A DNA stretch of 64,000 nucleotides from positions 62,435,001 to 62,499,000 of the forward strand of contig NC_133026.1 in the NCBI RefSeq assembly GCF_048771995.1. The letters run 5' to 3'. The position numbers and the translations under genes are program-made. This document shows, piece by piece, positions 1 through 14,000 of the stretch. The notes under the pieces are model-generated. The model made no database searches and had not been told where the DNA came from. It was given only the letters and a program-made list of their open reading frames with translations. The stretch comes from Taeniopygia guttata. Taxonomy: Eukaryota > Chordata > Aves > Passeriformes > Estrildidae. Positions within the stretch are counted from its first letter, which is position 1; each line of letters opens with the position of its first letter.

Positions 1-3000
1 TTTGTGAATAGAAAGACCAGGGGGAAACTGACTTAAAACCAAACCAAACAGCCAAATCAACAGTTTACTGCTTGTTCACACTGCTGAATCAGATCACTGT
101 AGGACCAGCCAGGGTAGGATGGACATTCCCAGACCAGGCACAGCCAGGTCAACTTAGGCTGTCCCTGAGCAGCTGCCAGATTCTCCTGCAGGACAACAGC
201 TCCAGCCTGTTCCTCCTGCACTGTCATTTTGAGATTTTTAACTGCTCCCAGAATCAGTGCAGAGAGGATCAGACACATAAACAAAAGTCCCTGTCCCGCT
301 TGGGCCAGCAGGTGGGTTATTTCTCCAGAAGGCCACTCCAGCTAGGTATTCCACCTGCACAGCGCTGCCAGGGGCAGAGCACACTGCAGCTCCTGCCTGT
401 CACCTGAGCAGCACTGGGCAAGCAGGACATGCTTCTGGGGCCTGAAGGAGGGATAGAGATTATAGGCAAATAAAAGTATCCTAGTCAGAAGTCAAATCCA
501 AAGCTGTCCTGGCAGGAAAAAGCATTGGTATGCCTAATGCAAGTCCTGCCAGGTACTAAAAACTTCCCTGCCAGGATCTCAGCAAAGGACAGCACCAAGG
601 CAGCAGCGCTACTCACATTCACACATGCCAGCATGACGTGCTGCCAGCTTTGTCTGGCCATCTTTTTGTTTCCAAAACAACTAGGACACAGAATCTTTAA
701 TTGCTGCTATTATTCTTCATTGGATTGGAGAAGATTTCTTGTTTTAGAAAAATATCTGCCACATTGTCTTTTATCACAGCATGAGAGAGGAGTCAGTTGT
801 GGTACATACTGTATAGTCTGGTTTTGTTTTTTTAAATTTTCCTCTTTGGGTCATGCATTAGCTATTCTTCTTCTCTTCTTTGGCACATGTTACTAACCTT
901 AGACCCACACAAAACACCTATCCTCAGGGAAAGACCACCATTAAACAAAAAGGTCAGGAAGGGAGGAAAGGCACCTGCATGAATGTCTTTTTATTGAAAT
1001 ATAACACTCAGTTAAAAAGGATGAAGTCTGTCTCCTGAAAAGGCAAATCCATCATGTTAAAGGTTTGCAAGATGCAGACTGGATTTTGCATATTTTCTTC
1101 CAGACTTAGCATAGACACTAAAGAAAAAAAAAAAGCAGAATGGGACAACTGATTGGACAGAATTGGACAACAGCTGATTCATTATTCTAAACTCATACAT
1201 GACACCTGAAAAGACTAATATGTGTACAGTCAAGGTTGATATAATCAAAGCTTCTCCTGCCCAAATTCCAAAGCATTGGAGTTCAGTAATTGGGTTTCTC
1301 TGTTGTACAGACACAAGAGAAACAATTTCTTTTTTTCAAGAGATGACAAACACTGACAGTTTTATTTATTTATTTAGCTTTCAAAGCAGAGTCATTTTTA
1401 ATGGATGTATAATTCAAAAGCTCTTTAATTAATTTTCCTCCAGCTTCCTAGAAAGACAGATTCGGCTTTCTGCATTGAAAAACAAGTCAGTCAAGTTCTA
1501 GGCAAAGAACTCCAACCAAACCTTTCAAAGTCAAAGCTATAAATGAAACAAAAATGGGATGTTATTAGGAACACTGGTTGCAATTTCACCGCATAAGCTA
1601 CTTCCAGCATTACACAATCTTTAAGCTGCTCTTATTTTTCCTTCCTGCCTTCAATCCATTTTTGTTTGCTATAATAATAGTATAAAACCCCACAGAAATT
1701 CTTCCTTTATATTGCTTTTTGCCTCACCACATTATTGATTTTGCTTTCTGTGCTTTTTTTGTCACTTTACTTTCTTCTGTTAATTGAGTGCTCCATATCC
1801 AGGAGACAGATACAGTGCCACAAGTACAGGACTGAAATCTGAGTGGAAACAACAGTGGAACTGGAAAAAGTCTCTGAAGAGCTGGCAGCCTGATACTCTG
1901 TTCCTTCTGGACAGCAGTTTCACATCAAGATGAAAACTCTAGGGATCCATTTATTTATTTATTTTGGACAACAACTCTGGTGCTTAAATATCTGTTGAAC
2001 TCAGTGCTTCATAGAGAAAATGCCCTCTTCTTTTCCCCATGGAATTAATCTCAAGTGTCTGGATAACAGCAACATAAAATAACCTACCTATGTCTTAGTA
2101 CCAGGAGACAGGTTCTCCAGTGTACATTTTTAATAAAATCACAATTCCAGTGTACAGTGCTCCAGCAGAGCTTGCCCTCCTCCACTGCACCATGGCACTT
2201 CTCAGGTCCTACCCCAGCGAGGCATGTGCAAACACTGCTCTCCCCTGCTGCTTCTGCCAGAGATTATTCTCCTCAGAGAATAAGCAACAGCAGAGTGAAA
2301 TATATGTCCTTAACCTAGTACACTGATTATGCGAGCTAAGTCACTGGTGGAGATGTATTTGCACTTCAATCCTGACTGCAAGGGAGAGGGCTGAGGCATC
2401 GCTGTACAAGAGGGTGGTCTCTGCCGTGGGACCAGGGCAGAAAGCTGGAAGGAGAGGCCACAAGAATTTTTAGCTGCCCAAAATTCCTACAAGCACAAGC
2501 CAGTTAGAAAGAAATGCTGGGACATCCGGGAGCTGGGGATATCACCCAGAGAGGTGCAAGAACATGGATATAAAATTTCTGATGCAAGTACTGGATTATG
2601 CTGGATTCCACAATTCAGCACAGGCACTTCATCAAGAGACAACTATTTTTCCAAGTCCCTGAACCTTCTTCAAGCACCCTTTTTCTCTAGTATACTAGCT
2701 GGTTTTTTTTCCAGACCTAATGTCAATAATTGCCACAATAAAAGTTGACAAAGTCCATGCTGAATGTGTACATGAATAAAGCAGACATACAGCTTATATA
2801 TCCAAAACTAGAGCAGTACAAAGATTTGCACATCATTCATTAGACTTCAGTAAACTGATTTCTTCTCTCACAATTCATACCATAACCAGAATTCAAAGAA
2901 TGTGAACAAACAAGTTTCCAAGATATTAGCCAGCACTTAAGTCTCAACTTATCTCTAAAAACTACAAAAGTGTCTGTACAAGTCATTTAAGAAGGGACTA

Positions 3001-6000
3001 GATGTTCTCAAAAGACAAAAACATAGCTCATATTTTTAAGTCCATCAATAATTGCAGCATATAACTTATGAACAAATTCATTCACAATGCTACATCAAGT
3101 TGTTTTTTTTAAAAAAAAAAAAATGAGCACTGGAATGGCGTGTATAATTGAATTATGTACACTGTCAACAAATAAAATGAAGAATTAAAACAAAAGTGAA
3201 CTTTTTATTGTATCTGACTAAATAATACACACTTGCAGAATTACTGCAATGAGCACTGCCTGCAAATTTCATGCTTTGAGTGAAATTTAATTAACTTGAA
3301 CTAGTAAAAATCCCACAGGGTTATATTATTTGTAAGTGAGAAAATGGGAGTCATGTCTGCGTGACTAGGAATGGGAATTTGGCTAGCCTTGTTTCATTAT
3401 GGTTCCTCTTGAAAGGCACATAAATATTTATGTGAATTTCTGCTGACAAAACTGACATTTGTTGCTGGACTTAAACATTCAAAGTCACTACAGATAACTT
3501 CTATATGTACTTTCTACATTGACACAGCTTTTCCTCTGTGCACATCCTGTTGCTATAACTTGGCTTGTTTTCCTGACAAGCTAACCTGTAGGGATAAGCA
3601 GGAAAGGGAAGTAAAGCACTGTTCATTCCTAGGTGATTTATGAAGCTATGCATCCTTCCTTCTGCAGCAAAAAGTTGGCACACGCACACACAAAAAAATG
3701 CGTGTTTATCTGTGCCCTCACTGGAAGAAGCATCTGGGGGAAAAACAAATCCAACCCTGAATGCTGCCTGTCTTAAGTACAACTCCTGAGAACGTCACTG
3801 CTTGTGTCATTTCCAACACTAGCCCATCCTGTTTTCAAGTGTTGCCAAGTGCTGGGACACAGATGAGGAGCAGAGCAACTAAAACTCAGTAAGCCAACAG
3901 TCTCAGCACAAGTCTCTGCAAAAAGTTTAGCCTCCTGTTAGGAAAAATTAACAAGATTTAAAAAAACCAAAGTCACTTAGACATGGCCTGCATGGATGTG
4001 TGCACATGTGTTATAGGAAGCTTTTACTACCAGCCACCCTACACAACACAGAACATGAGCTTGGATCTATGTAGCAAGAAAAAGCTATTTAGCAGCTTAC
4101 AGCAAGAGGGAAAACCCCCAACAAACCAGCAGAGGGAAAAGACACTTCACAATTTATTCTTACAGTGAGGCTATAACACCAGCTGTGTCAAAGAGTTGCA
4201 AGTGAAAGGCAACTTTTTGGATTTAACTATTTTAAACATTGCCTTATAGTCTAAAGTCATTAGTTGTATGAGCAGCTGAGACAATGCAAAGGAATTTGGA
4301 GGAGGAAGAGAAAAGCCCCTCTCATTTCCTTTTAGCGGCAGCAAGCTTTCAGCTGTGAAACTTATGAATCTATTTGACATTGCTCAGAATAAAAAAAACC
4401 CCACCAATTAAAAAAATCCCTAAAAGTGTAATTACAGTTCTGAACAGTTACATATTTGCATGACAGAAGGTAAGATTTTGCAGACTGAGCATACCCAGAG
4501 TGTTGGAGCTGGTCTGGAACAATTAAATGACAGACACTTTAAATGGTAAAAATGCAAGCTGTGTTCTGAGCTGGGGAAAATTGCAAGTGTACTGTAATCT
4601 CATCTGATTGTCATCATCACAAGTGTAACAACTTCAGTGTTCCATCTTAATTGCATTCACAATTGACCAGTCATACAAAAAGTACCTCAAATAAAATTAA
4701 TTCCTTAGGCTTTTTGTCACACTGACAACATACAAGATTTTCAGCAACTGAAATGGAAAAATTGATTAAAATTACATTTGCTGCAATACCTGTATCAAGC
4801 AAACATCTTCCAGCCTTCCAAGGAGCTTTAGAAAGAGCCTACTTTTATTCTCCTTTGGCATACTTGAAGACTTGGTATAAATTAATTTCAAGTGGGCTAC
4901 CTTCAATGGTACATTTTTAAAGGATTCAGGACAATATATTAGCAATGCTTCAAGGGCACCTCTGCTCCAGAAGACAATGTGTAGGAGTTAAAATAAGGAT
5001 GAGGGTCCATGTGCCCTAATGGCAGACATTGTGTCCTTCAAAAGGGCACCAACCTACCTACTCTAACCATCAGGAAAAGGAAGGAAATTCAGCAGAAGTA
5101 ATGAGGAAAAAGAGACAGACCATTTTGAGTTGTGATCTGACTATAGTGAGGGAAGCAACGTCGAACAGGGAGATTTATACTTATAAGGAGAGTACTGCAA
5201 TTCCAATAACCTTTTCCACTCTTGCATAAATTGAGCCCCCAGGCACTTGATAAAAGGCATGCACAGCACTTTTTTTGAGCAGCTGGAGAGTTCCTACTGC
5301 ATACTATTTTTTTTTTAACAGCTCTACCACAAAGATTGTAGCAAAAATTGTAGCATTGCTGTTTCCAGAAAATCACATTCCAGCTCAATGATAGAACAGC
5401 CTGTGGTGGCCATATAAACAAAGTTATTCTGTATCATTTAACAATTAATGGCCACTTTAAGGTGAGCCAGTTATCATTTTTTGTTCAGTGGATCCCTCTG
5501 TGATCACTCCTACCAGATCTGCATCAAGTGACTCAGACAAAGGAAGGCTGGTTACATAAACAGAAGGTAGGTGGCTTAACAACCTTGATCTTATCACAGA
5601 CCTGTCAGTGGAGAGAACTCCATGTTACTGCAGATCTAACTCACATGTCAATGCACTGGAAAGAAATCAGATATTTTCCACATCCTACAGTTTGGGAATG
5701 CTTTGCAGGGTTATTTATTGAGCCAGTTCAGATTACACAGAACAGCTTCAGAGCCTGCTGCTTCCAGTGCTTCACCTGCCTTGCCAAGGCCATGCTTGCT
5801 AGTAAAGAGTCATGAGAAGAAAATGAAGAATGAAATCAATTATAAACTTGGAATGCTTCAGGATTTCAGAGCCTATACACTTTTGGAAAATAAAGGAGGA
5901 AAAGAAAAAAAAAACATAAATCTTACCCTTTCGATTAATGTGACTGGAAGCAAAATTATTTTATAAATCTGACATCACTACAGCCCAACACTCAGAGCAG

Positions 6001-9000
6001 CTCCATTTTGGCACTTGCTTATTCTTCAGTCAGCAGCAAACTTTCTAGCACTCTGCTCCAGCTTTTCAGCACACATGTTTAAAAAAAATCTTAAGAAGCA
6101 ACATTTAGCCTCTCAGATCACTGCAATTTACAGGAGCAAGAGCTTAGACTGACCTAGCTATAAACAAGAAAGATATATCACAGCTGGACATCCTAACTGA
6201 AAGCCTTTTCCAAGCTTCCACAGGCTTTTGAAACACAACCTATGATTTTCATCAGTGTTTCTACCTTTTTTCTCCCAACAGTGAGACAGAAGAAACATGC
6301 CCACTCATTCTGCCAACTATGCATTGGAGGGACACCCCTGCTTCCTTGCTCCAACCTTAGATGTTGTCTTCTTTCCAGCACAGCTATTTCTAGAGCTTAT
6401 TTACCAGTTCATTCAAGTCTAGACTTTCGAATTTTGCAGCATAATCTGTAGCTCAGTCACCCATGAAACTGCTGAACAGCCTGCAATTGTGTGCAAATCC
6501 ACACTGCGGCTTGTGCTGCTTGAGCTCAGGTACAGTCATTAGCAACAGCACTTTAATGGGAAGCTCTTTAAATCTGCCAGGAGCATTTGCCTGAAAAATA
6601 TCTCTTCCTCTTCTTCTTCCCCTGAAATAGTTTAATTAATACCAAATACTTTGGCTCCAGAAAGTGACAAAAGCAGGGATCTTGACTGTGAAACAGACAC
6701 AGCATAGGACAAGAACTGGAAGGGAAGGCTTTTTCCCCTTCATTCATTTAATGGCCCTGCCCAGTGTGAGCCCCCACTCCCACTCTATTCCCCAGGCTCA
6801 GGCAGCATTGTGCCCAGTAGATCTCCCAGAGGAAGCAGGGGACATGATCAGAGGGCACAATCCACTGACAGTGGCACGCTTGGTGGTCTCCAGGGGGAAG
6901 GGGGATGGCTTGCCTGGCAGAGGGCTCAGGCAGATGCTGGCACCAGCCTGACTTGGGCAGCAGTATGTGAGAAGAAAGATATGAAGGGGAAACTCCTGCC
7001 CTCAGCCATGAGAGGTCTGGTGTCAGCTGATGGCAACGAGCCCTAAGGAAGGGAGCTGTGCTGAGCCAGCCAAAGCATCTGCCCTTCCCCACAAGCACCC
7101 AGGAAAAGGCTGCTTTGTGGTCAGGGCCGAGGCAATGACCCAGTGAGACGAAAGTGGCCCAGATGAAACACCCTCCCCACCCTCAAAATAATCAGATTTG
7201 CTCTCTCCCACGACTTCCACATTTGCTGAGTGTACTTGGTCCCACGTGAGTTGCAACAGCAAGCAAAGCTATCTGCATGAGACTGTCATGCCTCTCCTGC
7301 TGCGGCAAATCCACAGATACCAGCAGAGGCATTACTCAGGCACCCGTGACCCTGCTCAGGGCTTCCACACCTCTTTCTCTCAGCCTGTCCAAAGGACAAT
7401 TCCTCTCAGGGCCATCTTAGGGTTTTCCCCCCAGTGGGTAAACTCAAACCTCCTGTCCTTGGACTGGGCAGCAGGCTGTGGCACCATGCATCCATCTACG
7501 CTGACAAGGCCAGAATGCCCATCCTTCCTCTCTGGATATGCATACAGTGACAAATACCAAACAGAAGGCACTCTGGGAAAAAACCAGCTTTCCCCTGCCT
7601 TCTCTTAACCTGTCTTCCTCCAGTCTCCAATCTATATATAATCTCTTCTACGTCTAGCTGCTGGGCAGGCCATACATGCCCTTCCAGCCACCGTGGCCAG
7701 AGCACTCCTTTTCATCCCTTCACCATTGCTCTCTCCAGGAGATTTTGCCACTGGTCCCAGCACACTCCTCCAACAAGAAGTGTCCCATTACCGCAGAAAT
7801 CTGCTAAGCAAGGATAGTGGGGGACCCACCCAGCATATCACAGCAGGCAGTTCCAGCTCTGTGCATCACATTGCTGCTGAGTGTGGCATACAGGGAGACA
7901 CTGTACCCTCCTTGACCATACAAGATATGTGCTAACTGCTGAGAAGCAAAGGATTCTATGAAGATTGGTCAGAAAACCCATTTCCAGGCAGGAAAACACT
8001 TCTGGAAGACAATAAATGTTCCTCCTGTTCCCCATCAGCATGAAAGAAAAGCCTTTCAAACCTGCATGTGTTTAGTGGAATAGGATCTGCTGCATTTCAT
8101 TCTCCTGGATGATGCAAGGACCCACAGCAGCCAGAGGGTGAGAGTCCTGGGCTCATTGCCTCTCTGCTTCCCTTCCTCACAACAAGCACCATCCCCTGCA
8201 CAAAGCCTGTCTCTTCCTGCACCTTCACTAAAAATTTCACCTGAAACACCTCTTCCAACAAACTATGGTAGCTGCAGGAAAAATTTTCAGTTTTACCAAC
8301 CAACATCCCAAGGTGGGTTCCTTCAGATAAGCCCTGAGCAGGTCCAAGCAAGACGAGGCTGTACTTGGAGGCCACAAGAAGTGAGCTCAGCACAGCACTG
8401 AGGAAAGCCTGCAGAGGAGCACAGCAGCTCCATGCTGTGCCTCCATGGAAGGCAGGGCTCATCCCTGGCACACTCTGCACCTTGGGGCACACAGCTTAGG
8501 AAACAGCACTATGTTACAAAGAAGAGTGCGGTTTGGATGGTGAAGGCAACTCAATCTTGGCAGCTCAGTGTTTTAAAGACAGCACTTTGGTGTTCTTCTC
8601 ACTCCCAAAGCATCCTGAACTGTTATTTACAATTTCCCCCAGGCAGGCCATAAATCCAAGCACAACTAGCAAGCTCAACACTGTAAAAGGATCCCAGAGG
8701 CAGACTAATTATCTTTGCAGGCTATGCAAGCCTATGCAGTTTTCTTCTGCACAGTAGCTTTGGAAATTTTGGCTAATGGCTGCCACTAACAGGTCAAACT
8801 TTTCACTTTCCATTGTTCTGTTCAGGGCAGCCAGGTGGGAGTTCAAGGGCAACAAATCTCCAGGGGAAGAAATCAAGGCCATTAAGGGAAAGGGAAGAGA
8901 AGCTATGAATCATAAGAGTACTCCACACAATTTTCCGATTCCAGCAGAAAAGATAGTAAGTAAAGACTGAAAGGAAGCCTAACAGATTATATGAGGACTA

Positions 9001-10891
9001 AAATCAAAACCACAACCAAAAAGAAAATCCTACAACTCCCATTCTCTTGAGACTAGGGATTACTTCTCTCCAAGTACTCTATTCCAAGGCGACAACTTCT
9101 TTTTTGTTTAATTTTTTTAATACAGTAAAAACTCACTCCCCTCATCTCTTGAGACAGAAGGTCAGATTTATCAGAGGCACAGGTGTTGCATCTTTCACAT
9201 TTTCTCATCTCCAGTCTCCATTTTCTCATCATCCACACCAGAAGTGTGCTGATGTTCAGCCTGTAGCTAATTTCACATTGATCTCTCCTAACACCTACTA
9301 GCTCTGTTTAGGCATTGTCTATCCAGACAGTAGTGGTTATAGCAAACACCTGAATTTTAGAGGGGGTGGGGATTAAATAGCAGACTCATATCATTGCTCT
9401 GGAGCATGAAGCAACCAGAATATGCCATTTTCTGAATGAAAGCCTGGGCTGACAAGCTATTGTCTGATCTAAAGCAACACATACACTCTTTCACTCCAAT
9501 CATAAAAATGCCCAGAATGAAACTTCTACTTAGTTGGTATTTCCCCATGAAAATCATCAGCTGCCATCTCTTAAAAGTAAGAAAAAAACCCTCATCTAGT
9601 AAGAAAAACTAACATGCTGCAACTGGGCTGTGAAAAATCCTGACAAGCCTATTGTCCAGCTGAACATCACACTAGTAATTGCTGAAGTCCCCTCCCATGG
9701 AAGCCACACAGGTTAAATTACTTCCCAATAAAAGTGTAATGTCTCAGTGGTAGTTTCAGTTTTTGGTATAAGATTCTCACTAGAGATAACACGAGCAAAG
9801 CCAAGAGATTAAAAAATAATGTATCTTGGGTACCATGTCAGGTATAAAACAAAATGCAATGCAGAGCAAACTTGTCTGTTGCAGTCAGGCCTCTCTCCCC
9901 ATGGCACAGACCAAAAATAAAACAAAAACTGTGAAACTTAATACTACAAAATACTCTGTGCAAAGTAAGGATACTGTGCTAAATCATGATGGGTTAGATA
10001 CCATCCACAATAGGAAGTAAATAAAATTTTATGAAGATGTACAGCAACTTCCGGGATATAATTAGATAATACTTTTCCAGAGCCATAATAAAGAGGAGAA
10101 TATTTTGTGTTTTCTTTGGTTGGTGTGGTGCTACCTGTTAATTACAAACAGCCAAGGAAGCAGAAGATGCTCCCTTGAACATATCCCAGGGACACAGATT
10201 AGGCTGGTGGCATCTACGCCAAAGGCAAGGCCTCCAGAGGGGGTTTTCAGGTGCTCTGTCCACTAGTCACCCCAGATGGGAGAATGTAGATGTTTCTTAC
10301 AAGCTTTCCCTCAAGTTTCTCTCAGAGATTTTTTTTCCCCCCTCATGAAGCTGACAAAAACAACAACAACACCCAAATAAAAACCCCAAAATTACACAAC
10401 CAAAAAATAAAAAGGAGTTGATAAAAGGACTTCACAATTTCTAATACACTTTTGCTGTAACTTTCCAATCCTGAGGCAGGGACACAGGATATTTCTGCAA
10501 GTTATAGAGGAAGTTCTGAAAAAGTGCCAGAGTACAAATTGCTAGAGGCAGCCAAAGTTGTCAGTCTCCCACTGAGCTCAATATTGCAGGGTGAAATCTA
10601 CTCCCATTACACATTATGGCTATGACCCAGGTAACTTCTAGGTTTAAAAAACAACAGACAAGCCCAAACCATCTTATAACTTTTAAAATGAACTCTGAAA
10701 CAGCTTCATAGACTGCTTTGTAGTAACCTAAAGAGACAGCTGCAAAAACCTCCTTAGCAAAATTTGGGTTAAAGCTTTTGCAATCAATATAATTCTGGCT
10801 TGATCTGTTTGAACAAAAGCAGGAAGCCAGAGAACAGCAAACCACATACTTGATAAAAACCCATTTGTATGGGTGATGAAGGAATACTCAC
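1..10891 (-). other. SLC22A23: SLC22A23 intron 3, 5' part (runs off the left edge)
   Basis: Non-coding sequence after the GTGAGT donor of exon 3. I looked for exon 4 and later SLC22A23 exons on the minus strand and found none. It is AT-rich, with TTTATTTATTT runs at 1361-1376 and 1950-1964 and a T8A13 tract at 3103-3123. The stretch at about 6.7-8.6 kb is richer in GC and has several ORFs of 60-136 codons on both strands, none with recognisable homology or strong splice context. I see no complete mobile element. A short GGACTAGATG-like word near 2997 is too short to call CR1. Confidence 0.85.
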
Positions 10892-11046
10892 GCAGTGCGT
10901 ACAGGGACAGGACTATTCCAGCCAGGCAAAATCCCTCGAAAAACCTGAGTGTGCTGAACATGGTCACATTCACTGAGAGTGCCACAGTCAGTCCAAATAT
11001 CAAAATGAATATGACAGAGAAGAGCAGTACAGGCCGTCGACCAACC
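10892..11046 (-). CDS. SLC22A23: SLC22A23 exon 3 (residues 212-263, then first base of Arg264)
   Basis: Internal exon of 155 bp, again the usual SLC22 exon 3 size. It opens with G completing Trp212, then VGRRPVLLFSVIFILIFG, giving the GRR of MFS motif A between TM2 and TM3 and then TM3 itself. LSVNVTMFSTLRFFEGF forms the TM3-TM4 link, and CLAGIVLSLYAL begins TM4. The acceptor reads CTTATTTTTAG. The donor is a perfect GTGAGT, leaving a single C of the next Arg codon, so intron 3 is phase 1. The peptide is almost identical to the human one as I remember it, with Ile-to-Val and Thr-to-Ser at the end. The open frame runs on past the donor, but the extra residues do not match the family. Exon 4 (expected to begin with IELCPPGKR) is not found between 1 and 10891, so the visible gene is truncated by the window edge, not broken. 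Confidence 0.96.
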
Positions 11047-14000
11047 CTAAAAATAAGGAAGTATGGAGAAACAGTGTTAAAAACCAGGATGGACATCATG
11101 CTGGATCATTAAAACTGGCAAAGAGTGGAACAAGTTAGGCAATCCCTTCCAAATATTGCCACCCATTTTTAATGTTTGTTCCATTCTTTTCTACTTTTTT
11201 CTTACTAAATCCCAGAATTCTCTGCCAGCTTTGCATTGACAAGTTCATCTCAGAAATGATTAAGCAGCACATTGCATTGGTGCTTGATTTAATCAGCATT
11301 TTCAATACAACAAAGATAAACAAGGAAGCACTTAGGAACTATTGTAAAGCCATAAATAAGACCTTTGGAGATGAAAATCAACTTCTCAGAGTTTTTTTTG
11401 TAGTAGCACAGAAGGATATATGGTATTATATACTGCATGGCATAATATATTTTTAGTTGCAGAGGTCTCCTCCTCCCAAGAGACACGTACTTTTCAGTCT
11501 CATCTACAAGAGCAGCCAGCTCAGGAAACTACTTTTCTTGGTCTCATTTGTCAAGGAGAAGCCTAACAAATACAGACTGAACACAAAACAGGCTCAGGTC
11601 ACTTCACTGAGCCTTAGAGAGTCAATAATAACACTCAGAAAAATTGTGAGCTCCAAGTCCCTCCACTTTGTATCCCCACAGCTGTTGGAGAGACCCACAA
11701 AACTAGCCTGACTAGTTTTGGGTAGGGTGAGGAATAAACCACTTCAAAAACCATTACAGGCAACAGGGGCAGAGGACTTGCAGACCTCCTTTGCAGCAGC
11801 AACTTGTAGTTGCATGTATTGGTACAGTGCTGACAAGGAGGAAGAGTTATGCCCCCACATTCAATGTGGGGGCAGCCGCTGCAGAGTTTGGCTCTTTCAT
11901 GTCCAAGGAACACGACATTTTTAACATCTCTTATTCATATGTTTAGTGTTTAGAATTCCTTTTCTCTCCCCTCTTTCTGTGCAAAGAGAATGATATGAAG
12001 CACCAGAGCACATGGCTAATTTTAAGCAAGAATTGGATCATTATGTGGAGACTTCCAAAATTTTTCAACTTGTCAACTCCCACAAGTTTTCCAGTAGAAC
12101 TGAGGATCCCTTTTAGTCAGCTCCATATGCCATTTTCACAAAGAATACATGAACTTGCTTTTTGTAGGCAGCTTTCACAGACCCATTCAAAGCAGACTGT
12201 CAGCTGCAAGCCAGCCATCAGGTTGAATGTCAGCACAATAAAGAGCATTTAAATCTCACAACTTAGTCCAGTTTCACATGCTGTAGCATTTATATTCAAT
12301 TATTTCAGCAGATTGTCACCAGCAGTTATAAAATACATTATACATATGCATTCACAATTAGAACTTTGGATTTTGCAGTACTTAAAATAAAGTAAGGAGT
12401 GAAGGGCTGAAAAAGAGATATCATTACAATTTTTTGCGTTTTTGGGAACTATAAGAGTGCACCAGTCATCATTCAGGCTTTTTCAAAGTCACACCTAAGA
12501 AAGTGTTGTCAAGGCTGCTTGCATGAGAACAGGTTTATTATTATTTTCAGCTGTAGTATCACCTGTGAGGCCCTTCAAAGATTTAACTTGTTGGCATTAG
12601 ACATTCAAAGCTTTTAAAACAGAACCAGCATGCAAGCTGGAGAAAGCAAGGTCAAAGCAGGCTGCCCTCCATCAGGGTGCAAGCACAGCACCCTGGAAGT
12701 TGAGCTGCAGTGGGACTGAGGGTGAGAACACAATATCCCTGGCTTTGTGATGTACAACTGGAGGCATGCTGGACATGGGGAGTGACTGCTGTCTGTGCTT
12801 CAGGTTTTGTATTTATGGAACATAGCACTTGGGCAGGCAGGGGAAATACCTCATGTAAAACCTTGAATACAGAAAAAAAAAGCCTATGAACTTTGTGTTA
12901 TCAGCTACCTGCACAGACTTTTGCAGCCCCATTTTTGTTATGCCAAGCTGTAATTCATACCAATTAGTATTTGTGGAAGTGTTTTGCAGATGAAAGGCAT
13001 TATGCAAACACTCAGAATTAGGAACTTAATTCTCATCACAAGCCTGACCTGCCATTCCCTGATGTTGATTGAAAAAGACCTCATGCTTAGCATACTTCTG
13101 TTCCCTTCCTCCCCTCCTCCCATCCCCTGTACTCAAGGTTACCCATCATTAGGACACAGAATTTCTTCTGCCACTATACAAGTTAAACAAATGAATGGTT
13201 GCTGCTAATGAAAAAAATCAGAAAATCCAAGAGCCTCCTGAGCCCGTAAAAATCAACTGAGGCCAGAAAAGCCCTCTGGTAAGAGGTATTTCCCCACGAG
13301 CACAAAACTAGTCATCTTCTTCACCAAGGCATGCAGCACATTTCTCAAAAATCCAAAGCTTCTGGGCAGCTATAAGCAATATATTTGGTGATCCAGCAGT
13401 ATTTTGACAGGATGGTGTCTTAGAGCATTAAAAAAAACCCTTTTATATGCAGACAGAATTATCTGTCAATACATGGAAATGCCTGTGAGAAATTAAACCA
13501 TACACAATTTCCCTGGTAAAACAGCCTCAGGATGCTATCTGCTGCCATCCAAACTGTTCCAGAGAGAGATTATCACAGTCTCAACCTACACTGCATGCTG
13601 TTATCTAGATCAAATATTAAATGCTGTCTGCCCAGGTAAATAACCAGGGATACAAGCAACCCTGGGCTTTTGAAGAATCTGCAGCCTCCATACAGTATGA
13701 TAAGCAAATACATCAAAAAGATATTCCTAATGTCAGAGTTGCACTGCAGGAGGAGAGTGAATGGGCTGAGGACAAGCCCTGCTTTTCCCATACTCCTACA
13801 CATGTACCTTGCCACCCTGAGATAACCAAGCTTTGCTCTTGCAGCTCTTCCCATGCCACTCTTTGCAGGTTCTCTCTTGCCTTTGGGACTGGAACTACTC
13901 AAAGGCTCCAAAAAGCATCACAGCAGGTACGAAGCAAGGGCACTACAGGGCAATGAGAGGTACAGACCTACTGCCTTGGTGCTACATGGACACTATGCCC

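Noticed and set aside
7198-7608. 136-codon ORF in the GC-richer part of intron 3
   Set aside because: No recognised homology and overlapping ORFs on the other strand; consistent with chance in GC-richer sequence.
1-10891. SLC22A23 exon 4
   Set aside because: No minus-strand match to the expected IELCPPGKR block or its splice sites was found, so it lies outside the window.
10728-10891. Continuation of the exon 3 frame beyond the donor
   Set aside because: A perfect GTGAGT donor falls where the family match ends, and the residues after it do not resemble SLC22 proteins.
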